Notes: generated from the sequence alone by a model not told the origin. DNA of 40,288 bases from an uncultured Chlorobiota bacterium (GCA_947311445.1 CAMZKV010000051.1:1-40288), one strand, 5' to 3'. Positions 25,979 through 33,093 are shown, counted from the stretch's first letter. Numbers and translations are program-made.

Positions 25979-27402
25979 AAGGGAACTTCAAAATGTAAAT
26001 AAAAACCACCTTCCTTTTTATGATTTATAGAATATTCCAGTCTTAAAAGGGTATCGTAATATGTCAAAAAGTTTAAGCCTGCACCATAACTGTATAATAA
26101 TTTGTTTGCAAAAGCATTGTTTTGAGTGTATATTATGTTTGAATTTTGAACATATCCTATGTCAGAAAAAATACTTGTATAAATTGTAAAATGAATTTTG
26201 TTAAAACGTTTTAGAGGCAATTTTCGTAGATAAAATATCTTTTTGGGAAGCAACTCAAAATTTAATGTATTTTTTGAAAGACAAAAATTGGTTCCATTAA
26301 TTAAGTAATATTCGTAGCCCCTTAAATTTGAAGAATATCCAATTGCGGTATTTAAGAAAAATGTTCTATCATTTTTGTTTTTATATCTAAAAGAAATATA
26401 ATTTCCAAAATTAAACCTTTTAGAAAGCTTTGAATATTTTGAAACTTCTGTTTTAATATAAAATGAGTTTATTTTTGAATCAGGAAATAAGTTAAAGCCG
26501 AATTTTGCAACAGTTATTTTAAAAAAATGCCCTTTTGTAGGAAAAACTCTTGAATTTCGTTTATCTTGTTTGAAAATATATTTTAGAAAAAAATAATCTA
26601 TTTTCTTATTATTTGATGAAAAATATTCAGGATTAAAAACCGACAAAGTATCAGCAATTCTCCTGTTTTCAAAACCGAAGTATGCAGAATGTGTATTGAA
26701 ATACTTTTTTCTGAAAGTATATTTAAAACTTAAATTATACAATTTAAGAGCGTATTCATTCTCTAATTTAATTTGCAAAAGTTTATCATCCTTAATCTTT
26801 ACCCCTGTTTCTTTTCTTTGCAAATATTTGAGATAAATTCCTGCTGAATGTTTTCTTTTTTTATCAAAAAAAATATTTTCATATTTTAAAATTAATTCTT
26901 CGTCATAGCCTAATATTGTATAAAAACTTAACTTTTCGTTTCTTCCTCTAAAATTATATTTTATTAAACCCAAACCTATGTCTGTTCTAGATAAGTCTTT
27001 GTTTTTTAACCAATTGCTAAAATTTCTATCGGCATAATAAATTGCTGCCTGAGGCCAAAAATACCATCTTTCTTCAACTTTAATAATTATGTTAATTGTT
27101 TTATACTTGCTTTTTCTAATTTCAAAATTAACAAAGTTAAACAAGGGAGTATTAAGCAGGTTTTTTTTGCTTAAAGTAATTTTACTTATTAAATCATATT
27201 CATAAATACTATCTCCTTCTGCAAAAGTTAGTTCTCTAAGAATTATTTTTTCTTTTGTTTTATAATTACCTGTAATTTTAACAGAATTTATTAAAAACCG
27301 TTCCGAATTGCCGTTTTGGGAGTGCAACAATTGAAACAAAAACAGCATTAAAAAAAATAAAAATGCAGATTTTAGATTGTAGGTATTTTCTTGAATTTTC
27401 AA
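25975..27402 (-). CDS. Omp85/BamA-like outer membrane protein with a single POTRA domain
   Basis: The 475-residue protein has a signal segment (about 10-29), one POTRA-like domain (about 36-113: FLINSVKITGNYKTKEKIIL, then SKKNLLNTPLFNFVNFEI and INIIIKVEERWYFWP) and a 16-strand-type barrel to the final Phe (FEVPF). BamA normally has five POTRA domains and about 800 residues, so this is a short relative, TamA- or surface-antigen-like, with unknown partner. The start appears to be TTG at 27402: an in-frame stop, that of the glycosyltransferase gene, lies four codons upstream, and the next Met would cut the signal peptide. It likely forms an operon with the glycosyltransferase. Confidence 0.85.
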   Translation of the reverse strand: MKIQENTYNLKSAFLFFLMLFLFQLLHSQNGNSERFLINSVKITGNYKTKEKIILRELTFAEGDSIYEYDLISKITLSKKNLLNTPLFNFVNFEIRKSKYKTINIIIKVEERWYFWPQAAIYYADRNFSNWLKNKDLSRTDIGLGLIKYNFRGRNEKLSFYTILGYDEELILKYENIFFDKKRKHSAGIYLKYLQRKETGVKIKDDKLLQIKLENEYALKLYNLSFKYTFRKKYFNTHSAYFGFENRRIADTLSVFNPEYFSSNNKKIDYFFLKYIFKQDKRNSRVFPTKGHFFKITVAKFGFNLFPDSKINSFYIKTEVSKYSKLSKRFNFGNYISFRYKNKNDRTFFLNTAIGYSSNLRGYEYYLINGTNFCLSKNTLNFELLPKKIFYLRKLPLKRFNKIHFTIYTSIFSDIGYVQNSNIIYTQNNAFANKLLYSYGAGLNFLTYYDTLLRLEYSINHKKEGGFYLHFEVPF

Positions 27403-27414
27403 TATGAAAAAATG

Positions 27415-28155
27415 TTATTTGAAAATTTTATTATTTCCAATTCCAATTTTATTGAAAAAATATGAAAGTGAAACTCCCATAACTCCCATGCCGTATTTTG
27501 CACTTCTTTGCAAGTTTATGGAAGATGCTTCTTCAAAATATTTTGTAGGACAAGTAACCTCAGCAATCTCAAATCCCTTATAGAAAATTTGAGCAAGCAT
27601 TTGGTTGTCAAAAATAAAATCGTCTGAATTAATATTGTAATTTATGCTCTCTAAAACTTCTTTTGAAAAAGCTCTATATCCAGTATGATATTCTGAAAGT
27701 TTTTGGTTCATTAAAATATTTTGGAAAAGGGTAAGAAACCTGTTTGCAACATATTTGTACCATGGCATTCCACCCTTTAATGCACCTTTTCCCAGTATTC
27801 TTGAACCTATTGCTACAGGATATACGTCATTAGCAATTAAATAAGTTAAAGAATGTATTAGTGTTGGAGTGTACTGATAATCAGGATGTAACATCACAAC
27901 AATATCTCCTCCTAGTTCTAATGCTTTATTATAACACGATTTTTGATTTCCTCCGTATCCTTTATTTACATCGTGTTTTATTATATGTTTTATTCCAATT
28001 TTTTTAGCTTCGGCAATAGTTTCATCACTACTTAAATCGTCTGTTAAAATAACATCATCAACAATATCAAATGGTATTTCAGTGTATGTTTTTTCTAAGG
28101 TTTTTGCTGCATTGTATGCCGGCAAAACAACTATTATTTTTTTATTATTAATCAT
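27415..28155 (-). CDS. Family 2 glycosyltransferase (DPM1-like)
   Basis: The protein of about 246 residues is a GT-A glycosyltransferase: IIVVLPAYNAAKTLEKTY at the N-terminus, VILTDDLSSDETI, then NKGYGGNQKSCYNKAL and GGDIVVMLHPDYQYTP (the position of the metal-binding DxD), and a C-terminal acceptor region with YHTGYRAFSKEVL. The family transfers a sugar from an NDP or polyprenyl donor, often to polyprenyl phosphate in the membrane. I prefer ATG 28155; an upstream TTG at 28179 would add 8 residues, but it overlaps a TAAATTTG box that looks like the -7 of the gene. The Omp85-like gene follows 12 bp after. Confidence 0.88.
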   Translation of the reverse strand: MINNKKIIVVLPAYNAAKTLEKTYTEIPFDIVDDVILTDDLSSDETIAEAKKIGIKHIIKHDVNKGYGGNQKSCYNKALELGGDIVVMLHPDYQYTPTLIHSLTYLIANDVYPVAIGSRILGKGALKGGMPWYKYVANRFLTLFQNILMNQKLSEYHTGYRAFSKEVLESINYNINSDDFIFDNQMLAQIFYKGFEIAEVTCPTKYFEEASSINLQRSAKYGMGVMGVSLSYFFNKIGIGNNKIFK

Positions 28156-28176
28156 TTCTTTTTTTTTATCAATATG

Positions 28177-28184
28177 CAAATTTA
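28177..28184 (-). promoter_or_regulatory. Likely -7 box of the glycosyltransferase operon
   Basis: The minus strand reads TAAATTTG here, an exact TAnnTTTG match 21 bp before ATG 28155. It argues against the longer TTG start, which would overlap it. No TTTG at -33 is visible. Confidence 0.45.
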
Positions 28185-28227
28185 AAAGAAAAATAGCATT
28201 TAGGTTTATTTTTTTATTAAAACTATT

Positions 28228-28235
28228 TAGTTTTG
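28228..28235 (+). promoter_or_regulatory. Possible -7 box of apbE
   Basis: TAGTTTTG at 28228-28235 matches TAnnTTTG exactly, 21 bp before the apbE ATG. No TTTG at -33 is seen. Confidence 0.4.
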
Positions 28236-28256
28236 TTTTTTACTTAAAAATAATTT

Positions 28257-29252
28257 ATGAAAAATAATATTTTACTTTTTACTCTTTTAGTCTTTTTAGT
28301 ATTTTCTTGTGAAAAAACTGATTTTTATAAAATAGAAGGAGAAACTCAAGGAACTACATACCATATGATATTTGAAGGAGAACAAAAAAACTTAAAATTT
28401 AGTGTAGATTCAATTCTTCGAGACTTTGATATGTCCTTATCAACTTATGAGCCAAATTCAATAATTTCTAAAATTAATAAAGGAAATAAAGTTGAACTTG
28501 ATGAGTATTTTAAACAAATGTTTTATAAAGCAAAAGAAGTAACGGAGAAATCTGATGGAGCTTTTGATATTACTGTTGGACCTTTAATAAATGCATATGG
28601 ATTTGGTTATGGTAAAGCAAAATCTGTAATTGATAGTTCGCTGATTGATAGTTTGTTAAGCTATGTAGGCATGGATAAAGTTAAAATTGAACATAATTAT
28701 CTTGTTAAGGATAATATGAATATAAAATTATCAGGAAATGCTATTGCACAAGGGCAAGCAGTTGATGTTATTGCAAAATATTTTGATAAAATAAATATTC
28801 AAAATTATATGATTGAAATTGGAGGGGAACTAAAAGTTAAAGGCTTAAAATACGGAACAAAATGGAGGGTAGGAATTGATAAACCTATTGAAGGGAACAT
28901 TATTGCCGGGCAGGAATTGCAATCTATTTTGGCAATAACAAATTTAGCAATGGCAACTTCCGGAAACTACAGAAAGTATTATCTAAAAGATGGAAAGAAA
29001 TATTCTCATTCAATAGATCCTAAAACAGGCTATCCATCTTGTCAGAACTTATTAAGTGCTACAATTATTGCCGAAGATTGTATGAGTGCTGATGCGTATG
29101 CAACTGCTTGTATGGTTTCCGGTCTTAAAAAAAGTATTGAAATGATAGAGGCTGACCCTAAATTAGATGCGTATTTTGTTTATTCTGATAAAAAAACCGG
29201 AGAAATGAAAGTGTATCTTACAAAGGCAGTTGAGGAAATGATTGTTGAGTAA
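28257..29252 (+). CDS. apbE: FAD:protein FMN transferase (ApbE lipoprotein)
   Basis: The 331-residue protein has an SPII signal with lipobox VFSC (Cys18), so it is anchored in the envelope. ApbE motifs are TQGTTYHMIF near the start, DGAFDITVGPLINAYGFG, LSGNAIAQGQAVDVIAKYF, IEIGGELKVKG, KYSHSIDPKTGYP and CMSADAYATACMV, whose SAD carries metal ligands. It attaches FMN by a phosphoester bond to Thr/Ser of proteins such as NqrB/NqrC or RnfG/D; no such target gene is in this window. It stands alone and is convergent with rsmE across an 851-bp repeat-filled gap. Confidence 0.94.
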   Translation: MKNNILLFTLLVFLVFSCEKTDFYKIEGETQGTTYHMIFEGEQKNLKFSVDSILRDFDMSLSTYEPNSIISKINKGNKVELDEYFKQMFYKAKEVTEKSDGAFDITVGPLINAYGFGYGKAKSVIDSSLIDSLLSYVGMDKVKIEHNYLVKDNMNIKLSGNAIAQGQAVDVIAKYFDKINIQNYMIEIGGELKVKGLKYGTKWRVGIDKPIEGNIIAGQELQSILAITNLAMATSGNYRKYYLKDGKKYSHSIDPKTGYPSCQNLLSATIIAEDCMSADAYATACMVSGLKKSIEMIEADPKLDAYFVYSDKKTGEMKVYLTKAVEEMIVE

Positions 29253-29351
29253 TTTATTAATTTATGTGAAACTATACACATAATTAAGGAGTTTTCTTTT
29301 TTATATTTTATCGGGACAAGATAGAACATTGCAAACTTTATTCCTTTTATA

Positions 29352-29465
29352 TACCCTGCGGGTTTTAAAAACCCGCAGGGATTGTTGCTTTATTCAACAC
29401 TTTTTATCGACGGCTTCGCTCGGATAGAAACCGTCGGTTTTTTATTTGTTATCTGTTTTTTATTG
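29352..29465 (+). repeat. Palindromic repeat, copy A
   Basis: The 114-bp unit has two hairpins. The first is a perfect 12-bp stem, CCCTGCGGGTTT with its complement, loop TAA (29354-29380). The second is CGACGG/CCGTCG (29408-29436) followed by six T, so it can serve as the apbE terminator. It is markedly more GC-rich than its surroundings. A copy lies 314 bp further on. Confidence 0.85.
29408..29443 (+). terminator. Terminator-like hairpin within repeat copy A
   Basis: CGACGG (29408-29413) pairs with CCGTCG (29431-29436), extended by TTC/GAA with one mismatch, and T6 follows. It is the first such hairpin downstream of apbE. Confidence 0.55.
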
Positions 29466-29521
29466 TTGCCACAAAAAAAGCCCCACACTCCTGCGGGACT
29501 TCAAAATCTATGAAAAAAAAA

Positions 29522-29556
29522 CTACACAAATTATCGGGTCTCTCACTTCCGATAAT
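29522..29556. repeat. Inverted repeat AAATTATCGG/CCGATAATTT between the copies
   Basis: AAATTATCGG and CCGATAATTT form a 10-bp stem around an 11-nt loop in the spacer between repeat copies A and B, directly before the partial third copy. No gene is associated. Confidence 0.6.
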
Positions 29557-29559
29557 TTT

Positions 29560-29631
29560 CTTTTTATCGACGGCTTCGCTCAAAGCGAAACAGTCGGTTA
29601 TTCATTTATTATTTGTCGTTTGTTATGGGAC
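29560..29631 (+). repeat. Partial third copy of the palindromic repeat
   Basis: CTTTTTATCGACGGCTTCGC at 29560 equals the middle of copy A; the sequence then diverges but keeps a GAAAC.GTCGGTT match. It lacks the first GC-rich palindrome and has its own small hairpin, TTCGCT/AGCGAA. Confidence 0.6.
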
Positions 29632-29665
29632 ATTAGAATGTGCCATGTTTAGTTATTTGTAATTA

Positions 29666-29778
29666 TACCCTGCGGGTTTTAAAAACCCGCAGGGATTGTT
29701 GTTTTATTTAATACTTTTATCGATGGCTTCGCTTGGATAGAAACAGTCGGTTTTTTATTTGTTATCTGTTTTTTATTG
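29666..29778 (+). repeat. Palindromic repeat, copy B
   Basis: The 113-bp unit matches copy A with six substitutions and one deletion. Five of the six are C in A and T in B, as if B were decaying to AT. The first palindrome (29668-29694) is intact; the second hairpin is weakened by a GGCTT..AAACA mismatch. Confidence 0.85.
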
Positions 29779-29859
29779 AGTACTAGAAGTTACAAAAAAA
29801 ACTGTATTTTACATATTAAAAAACAAAATTAATTGCAAAATAGGATACAAATTATAAAG

Positions 29860-29932
29860 AGGTTTAGTATAAATACTATTTTTAAAAATGTTTTTATAAT
29901 TTTCATATTTTTAAATAGTTATAAATAAACCT
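29860..29932. repeat. 73-bp imperfect inverted repeat, AT-rich
   Basis: The arms (29860-29890 and 29904-29932) share AGGTTTA, then ATA.ACTATTT and AAAAATATG-like blocks with a few gaps, around a 13-nt centre. No gene lies within it. Confidence 0.5.
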
Positions 29933-29967
29933 TAACAAAACTACTTTGATTCTTATATTATCTCAAA

Positions 29968-30082
29968 TCCGCAAGTCTATATATAAAACATAGATAGTCA
30001 TCGTATCACTATTTTAATTAAAATGAAATGGTATTACATTCAACTCTATGTTTATTAATATATTGATAAGATGACTTGCGGA
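29968..30082. repeat. 115-bp imperfect inverted repeat with TCCGCAAGTC ends (MITE-like)
   Basis: The ends are perfect 10-bp inverted repeats: TCCGCAAGTC (29968-29977) and GACTTGCGGA (30073-30082). An inner pair AAACATAG/CTATGTTT (29986-29993, 30046-30053) and a central TTTTAATTAAAA extend the symmetry. No clear target-site duplication is seen. It lies 21 bp after the rsmE stop, so it may also fold in that transcript. Confidence 0.55.
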
Positions 30083-30103
30083 ATTTAGGTAATATATAAA
30101 TCT

Positions 30104-30808
30104 TTATGTATTTATAAAATCAATAATTTGACAAGCAACAATTCCCGCAGTTTCGGTTCTTAAACGAGCATCAGAAATACTAATCTCTATAAAGCCTTTT
30201 AGTACAGCTTGTTGTACTTCCTCTTTTGTGAAGTCGCCTTCTGGTCCGATAAGTATTAAAACATCTTTGCCTTTATTGTAAACTTTTTTAATGTGCTTTT
30301 TAGTATCCGTATTATAACAATGAGCAATATATTTTTCTCCAATAAAATCAGAATTAATAATATCTTTAAAAGTTGTTAATTCATTAAAAATGGGTTTAAA
30401 AAAAGCTTTTGATTGTTTTGTTGCTGAGATAATAATTTTTTCAAGTCTTTCATGCTTAATTATTTTTCTTTCAGAGAAATTACTTATAAAAGGAATAATT
30501 TTGTCAACACCAATTTCAGTTGCTTTTTCTAAAAAAAAATCAAAACGATTATTATTTTTTATGGGAGCAATTGCAATATAAAGCTTATATTTCTTACGAT
30601 TTTCTTTTCTTATAGTTTCTAGAATTTTTACAGAACACTTTTTAGGGTTTGTATCAATAATTTCGCAAATGAATAACTTACCTTTTCCATTAATTAACTG
30701 AACTTTATCGCCAATTTTAAGTCTTAAAACTTTGATACAATGTTTTGATTCTTCTTGAGAAAGTGTGTAAGTATTTTTTATTCTGTCTGATGTGAAAAAG
30801 ATGTGCAT
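30104..30808 (-). CDS. rsmE: 16S rRNA (uracil-1498-N3)-methyltransferase
   Basis: The 234-residue protein has the N-terminal PUA-like domain (about 1-70, with HCIKVLRLKIGDKVQLINGK) and a SPOUT/trefoil-knot methyltransferase domain with FFLEKATEIGVDKIIPF, LIGPEGDF (186-193) and the SAM-binding knot DARLRTETAGIVA. RsmE methylates U1498 of 16S rRNA. It is divergent from the phosphoesterase gene with 54 bp between starts. Its -7 box abuts that of its neighbour. Confidence 0.95.
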   Translation of the reverse strand: MHIFFTSDRIKNTYTLSQEESKHCIKVLRLKIGDKVQLINGKGKLFICEIIDTNPKKCSVKILETIRKENRKKYKLYIAIAPIKNNNRFDFFLEKATEIGVDKIIPFISNFSERKIIKHERLEKIIISATKQSKAFFKPIFNELTTFKDIINSDFIGEKYIAHCYNTDTKKHIKKVYNKGKDVLILIGPEGDFTKEEVQQAVLKGFIEISISDARLRTETAGIVACQIIDFINT

Positions 30809-30824
30809 TTTTATTATTTTGTTG

Positions 30825-30843
30825 CAAAAATACCTTATTTTTG
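30825..30843. promoter_or_regulatory. Back-to-back -7 boxes of rsmE and the phosphoesterase gene
   Basis: CAAAAATA (30825-30832; TATTTTTG on the minus strand) and TATTTTTG (30836-30843, plus) are separated by 3 bp and form an inverted repeat. Each matches TAnnTTTG and faces its own gene. The nearest TTTG boxes are 14 and 16 bp away, shorter than the usual 17-23. Confidence 0.5.
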
Positions 30844-30862
30844 TTAAGCAAAAAATAGCTGA

Positions 30863-31357
30863 ATGATAAAAATAGGATTACTTTCTGATACACACGGACA
30901 TATAGATGACAAACTTATTAATTTCTTTAAAGATGTTGATGAAATTTGGCATGCAGGTGATGTTGGCGATGTTTCTGTAATTGAAGATTTAGAAAAAGAA
31001 AAGCTTGTACGTGCAGTTTTTGGAAATATTGATGGGCAAGATATTAGAATACGTTTTACTGAAAATAATCGTTTTAGAATAGAAGAAACAGATGTTTGGA
31101 TAAAACATATTGGTGGTTATCCCGGAAGATATGATTTTAGTGTAAAACCCGAAATTTACCGTAATCCTCCAAAACTTTTTATAAGCGGACATTCTCATAT
31201 TCTTAAAGTAATTTATGATAAAAAAATAGATTGCTTACATATTAATCCTGGTGCTTATGGAAAATCAGGAATGCACAAGGTACGTACTGCATTAAGGTTT
31301 GAAATTGAAGGTAGAGAAATAAGAAAAATGGAAATTTTGGAAATTAAAAGAAACTAA
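30863..31357 (+). CDS. YfcE/MJ0936-type metallophosphoesterase
   Basis: The 164-residue protein has the full metal-site series of the family: SDTHG (Asp9, His11), HAGDV (Asp33), FGNID (Asn55), HIGG (His82) and SGHSH (His110, His112), ending with NPGAYGKS. YfcE-type enzymes hydrolyse phosphodiesters in vitro, but the cell substrate is unclear. The start is ATG, 20 bp after the -7 box. It is 52 bp before the His-rich gene. Confidence 0.93.
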   Translation: MIKIGLLSDTHGHIDDKLINFFKDVDEIWHAGDVGDVSVIEDLEKEKLVRAVFGNIDGQDIRIRFTENNRFRIEETDVWIKHIGGYPGRYDFSVKPEIYRNPPKLFISGHSHILKVIYDKKIDCLHINPGAYGKSGMHKVRTALRFEIEGREIRKMEILEIKRN

Positions 31358-31368
31358 TATATATTAAA

Positions 31369-31388
31369 ATATCTATATTTGTAGATAT
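31369..31388 (+). promoter_or_regulatory. Inverted repeat over the -7 box of the His-rich gene
   Basis: ATATCTA (31369-31375) and TAGATAT (31382-31388) form a perfect 7-bp inverted repeat around TATTTG. The -7 box TATATTTG (31374-31381) lies within it. This is the layout of an operator, although a bound regulator is not known. Confidence 0.4.
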
Positions 31389-31409
31389 AATATTTAAAAA
31401 CGACACAAA

Positions 31410-31763
31410 ATGAAAGTAGCATTTGCAACAAACGACAGAAAAACAATAGCTGATAGAACAGGTAGAGCAAAAGAATTTGCTGTTTATGAATTGTCTGACT
31501 CTGAGGTAATAAATATTGAATATTTTGAAAATACGCATGAACATCATGAGCATAAGCACGGATATCACGTGCATGGAAAAGGGCATGGACACTCACATAA
31601 AGACATAATTGATAAAATCTCAACAGTTGATTTTTTATATGCAAAGCATATAGGAACGCACCTCAAAGCTAATCTTGATGAAGCAAATATTAAGTTTGAA
31701 TTAACAAAGGAAAAAGAAATTGACGAGCTTATTAAGGGTTTTTTAGATGATGAATATGAATAA
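31410..31763 (+). CDS. NifX/NifB C-terminal-like (dinitrogenase cofactor) protein with a His-rich insert
   Basis: The 117-residue protein has the RNase H-like fold of the FeMo-co biosynthesis family: MKVAFATNDRKTIADRTGRAKEFAVYE at the start, then IDKISTVDFLYAKHIGTHLKANLDEANI. Between them residues 43-63 hold ten histidines in 21 residues. The family includes NifX and NafY in nitrogen fixation, but many members occur in non-fixers with unknown metal roles. No nif gene is here, so metal storage or sensing (Ni, Zn, Cu or Fe-S) is more plausible. It is probably a single-gene unit, with its own -7 box upstream and a terminator 79 bp after the stop. Confidence 0.82.
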   Translation: MKVAFATNDRKTIADRTGRAKEFAVYELSDSEVINIEYFENTHEHHEHKHGYHVHGKGHGHSHKDIIDKISTVDFLYAKHIGTHLKANLDEANIKFELTKEKEIDELIKGFLDDEYE

Positions 31764-31842
31764 ATTTATACTATTTTATTTTGTTCATAATCATTATAAT
31801 ATGCAAATATAGTTTGTTTTTATATCTTATCAATAGCATGAA

Positions 31843-31878
31843 AAAAAAGCTAGTCATTTTATATCAACTAGCTTTTTT
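31843..31878. terminator. Bidirectional terminator between the His-rich gene and divIC
   Basis: AAAAAAGCTAGT (31843-31854) and ACTAGCTTTTTT (31867-31878) form a perfect 12-bp stem with A- and T-runs on the outside, so it can end both the plus-strand His-rich gene and the minus-strand divIC unit. Confidence 0.82.
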
Positions 31879-31900
31879 AAAAATATTATAGTAAAGAAAT

Positions 31901-32212
31901 TTATTTATCAGATCTATCAACAATAATAAAAACATCTTCATTTTTCTTACTCATAAAATAGTTCTCTCTTGCAAGGCGTTCTTTAGTTTCAGGATTTGTT
32001 AATAAATTCTGATAATATTTTTGTTTTTGCTTTATATCTTCAGAATAAAAAACCTTTCTTTTTTCTAAATACTGAATTTCTTTCTTTTGCTTTGCTTTAT
32101 ACAAAAGATTTGTTTGGTCAATGAAAGTAATCCATATGGCAAAAGCTAAAAAAGTAATAATATATTTATACTTTTTAATGTAAAACCATATGTTTTTTAT
32201 TTTTTCTTTCAT
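31901..32212 (-). CDS. DivIC/FtsB-family septum formation protein
   Basis: The 103-residue protein has one transmembrane helix (about 15-33) followed by a coiled coil (about 38-75) and a C-terminal NPETKERLARENYFMSKKNED segment, the FtsB/DivIC signature. These proteins bridge FtsL and FtsQ in the divisome. It is 20 bp downstream of the prohibitin-like gene and so co-transcribed. No other division gene is in the window. Confidence 0.88.
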   Translation of the reverse strand: MKEKIKNIWFYIKKYKYIITFLAFAIWITFIDQTNLLYKAKQKKEIQYLEKRKVFYSEDIKQKQKYYQNLLTNPETKERLARENYFMSKKNEDVFIIVDRSDK

Positions 32213-32232
32213 AGATTTAATCTTTTTTTAAT

Positions 32233-33054
32233 CTATTGATTTCCAAGAATTAAAGGCATTCCATCTTTTCCACTTCCAATGATAATAGTTTTTGCATTTG
32301 GAGACTCAGAAAGCTTTATGGTGGCTTCTATTCCTCTCATTTTTAAAAGGCTATTTGTAAGAGAGCTGTTTATAATTTGGTTTGCCTTTGCTTCTCCTTG
32401 TGCTGCAATTCTTTTACGCTCAGCCTCTGCTTTTTCTTTGTCTAATTTATATTTATATGCTAATGCTTCTTGCTCTTGTTTTAATTTATTTTCAATTGCA
32501 GTTTTAATTTGAGGGGGAAGATTAATTGACCGAATAAGTAGAGCGGTCATATGAATATTATTTGCAGGTAATTTTAATACTGCTTCCGTTTCTTCAATAA
32601 TTGCCTTTTCAACAATAGCTCTTTTTGTTGAATAAATTTCTTCTGCAGTATATCGTCCCATAACTTGTCGTACAGTTGAACGAACTTCCGGAATAACAAG
32701 TTTGTCAATATATTTAATGCCAAATTTTTCATGAAGTTCACCTATTTCAGTATAAACGGGATAGAACCTTACTGAAACATCAACATGAATAGAAAGACCA
32801 TTTTTATCTAAAACATCCATCATCTCATCAACTTTTTGCTCTTTTATATCGTATATAATCATATCATTCCAGGGAGCAATTATGTGAAATCCTGCACTAT
32901 AAATATGTTCTTTGTCAAGACCACCACTAAATTTCTTAAAAATAATGCCTTTTTGTCCTGGTTGAAGAGTTACAAAAATTGCAGCACTAAACATTACTAA
33001 CAAGACAACAATAATTCCTGCAATAACAAATACAGGTTTAATTTTTTTTTCCAT
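32233..33054 (-). CDS. Prohibitin-family (SPFH) membrane protein
   Basis: The 273-residue protein has an N-terminal membrane anchor (about 9-29), then VTLQPGQKGIIFKKFSGGLD and an SPFH/Band-7 domain to about residue 200, followed by a Lys/Glu/Ala-rich coiled coil with EKAEAERKRIAAQGEAKANQ and a C-terminal tail, AKTIIIGSGKDGMPLILGNQ. This matches bacterial prohibitin-like proteins that form membrane rings and guard FtsH-type proteases. It is followed closely by the DivIC gene. A TATTTTTG box on the minus strand (33094-33101) lies 39 bp upstream of its ATG. Confidence 0.9.
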   Translation of the reverse strand: MEKKIKPVFVIAGIIVVLLVMFSAAIFVTLQPGQKGIIFKKFSGGLDKEHIYSAGFHIIAPWNDMIIYDIKEQKVDEMMDVLDKNGLSIHVDVSVRFYPVYTEIGELHEKFGIKYIDKLVIPEVRSTVRQVMGRYTAEEIYSTKRAIVEKAIIEETEAVLKLPANNIHMTALLIRSINLPPQIKTAIENKLKQEQEALAYKYKLDKEKAEAERKRIAAQGEAKANQIINSSLTNSLLKMRGIEATIKLSESPNAKTIIIGSGKDGMPLILGNQ

Positions 33055-33093
33055 TTTATTTATTCTTTAGTTTTTTTAATTGATATATTTTTA

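Larger units (their letters stand above)
29253..30103. other. Gene-free repeat island between apbE and rsmE
   Basis: This is the only gene-free stretch over 300 bases. It holds two 113-114 bp near-identical repeats with GC-rich palindromes, a partial third copy and two AT-rich imperfect inverted repeats, listed separately. A small inverted repeat (TTATGTG/CACATAA, 29262-29283) lies just after apbE. No credible protein, tRNA or transposase is present; the 68-codon frame at 29446-29652 runs across repeat sequence. Confidence 0.8.

Noticed and set aside
28156-28179. Longer glycosyltransferase start at TTG 28179
   Set aside because: It overlaps an exact TAnnTTTG box and adds a polar stretch before the first strand; ATG 28155 fits the family start.
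29446-29652. A 68-codon plus-strand frame in the repeat island
   Set aside because: It runs through repeat copy A, the spacer and the partial copy; its composition follows the repeats and no protein feature is visible.
29352-30082. CRISPR array
   Set aside because: The repeats are too long, too few, palindromic and irregularly spaced, and there are no cas genes.
31344-31644. Minus-strand frames opposite the His-rich gene
   Set aside because: They are shadows caused by the repetitive His codons; the plus-strand protein has family motifs.
31410-31763. Evidence for nitrogen fixation
   Set aside because: NifX/NifB-like domains are common in non-fixing bacteria and no nif gene is present in the window.
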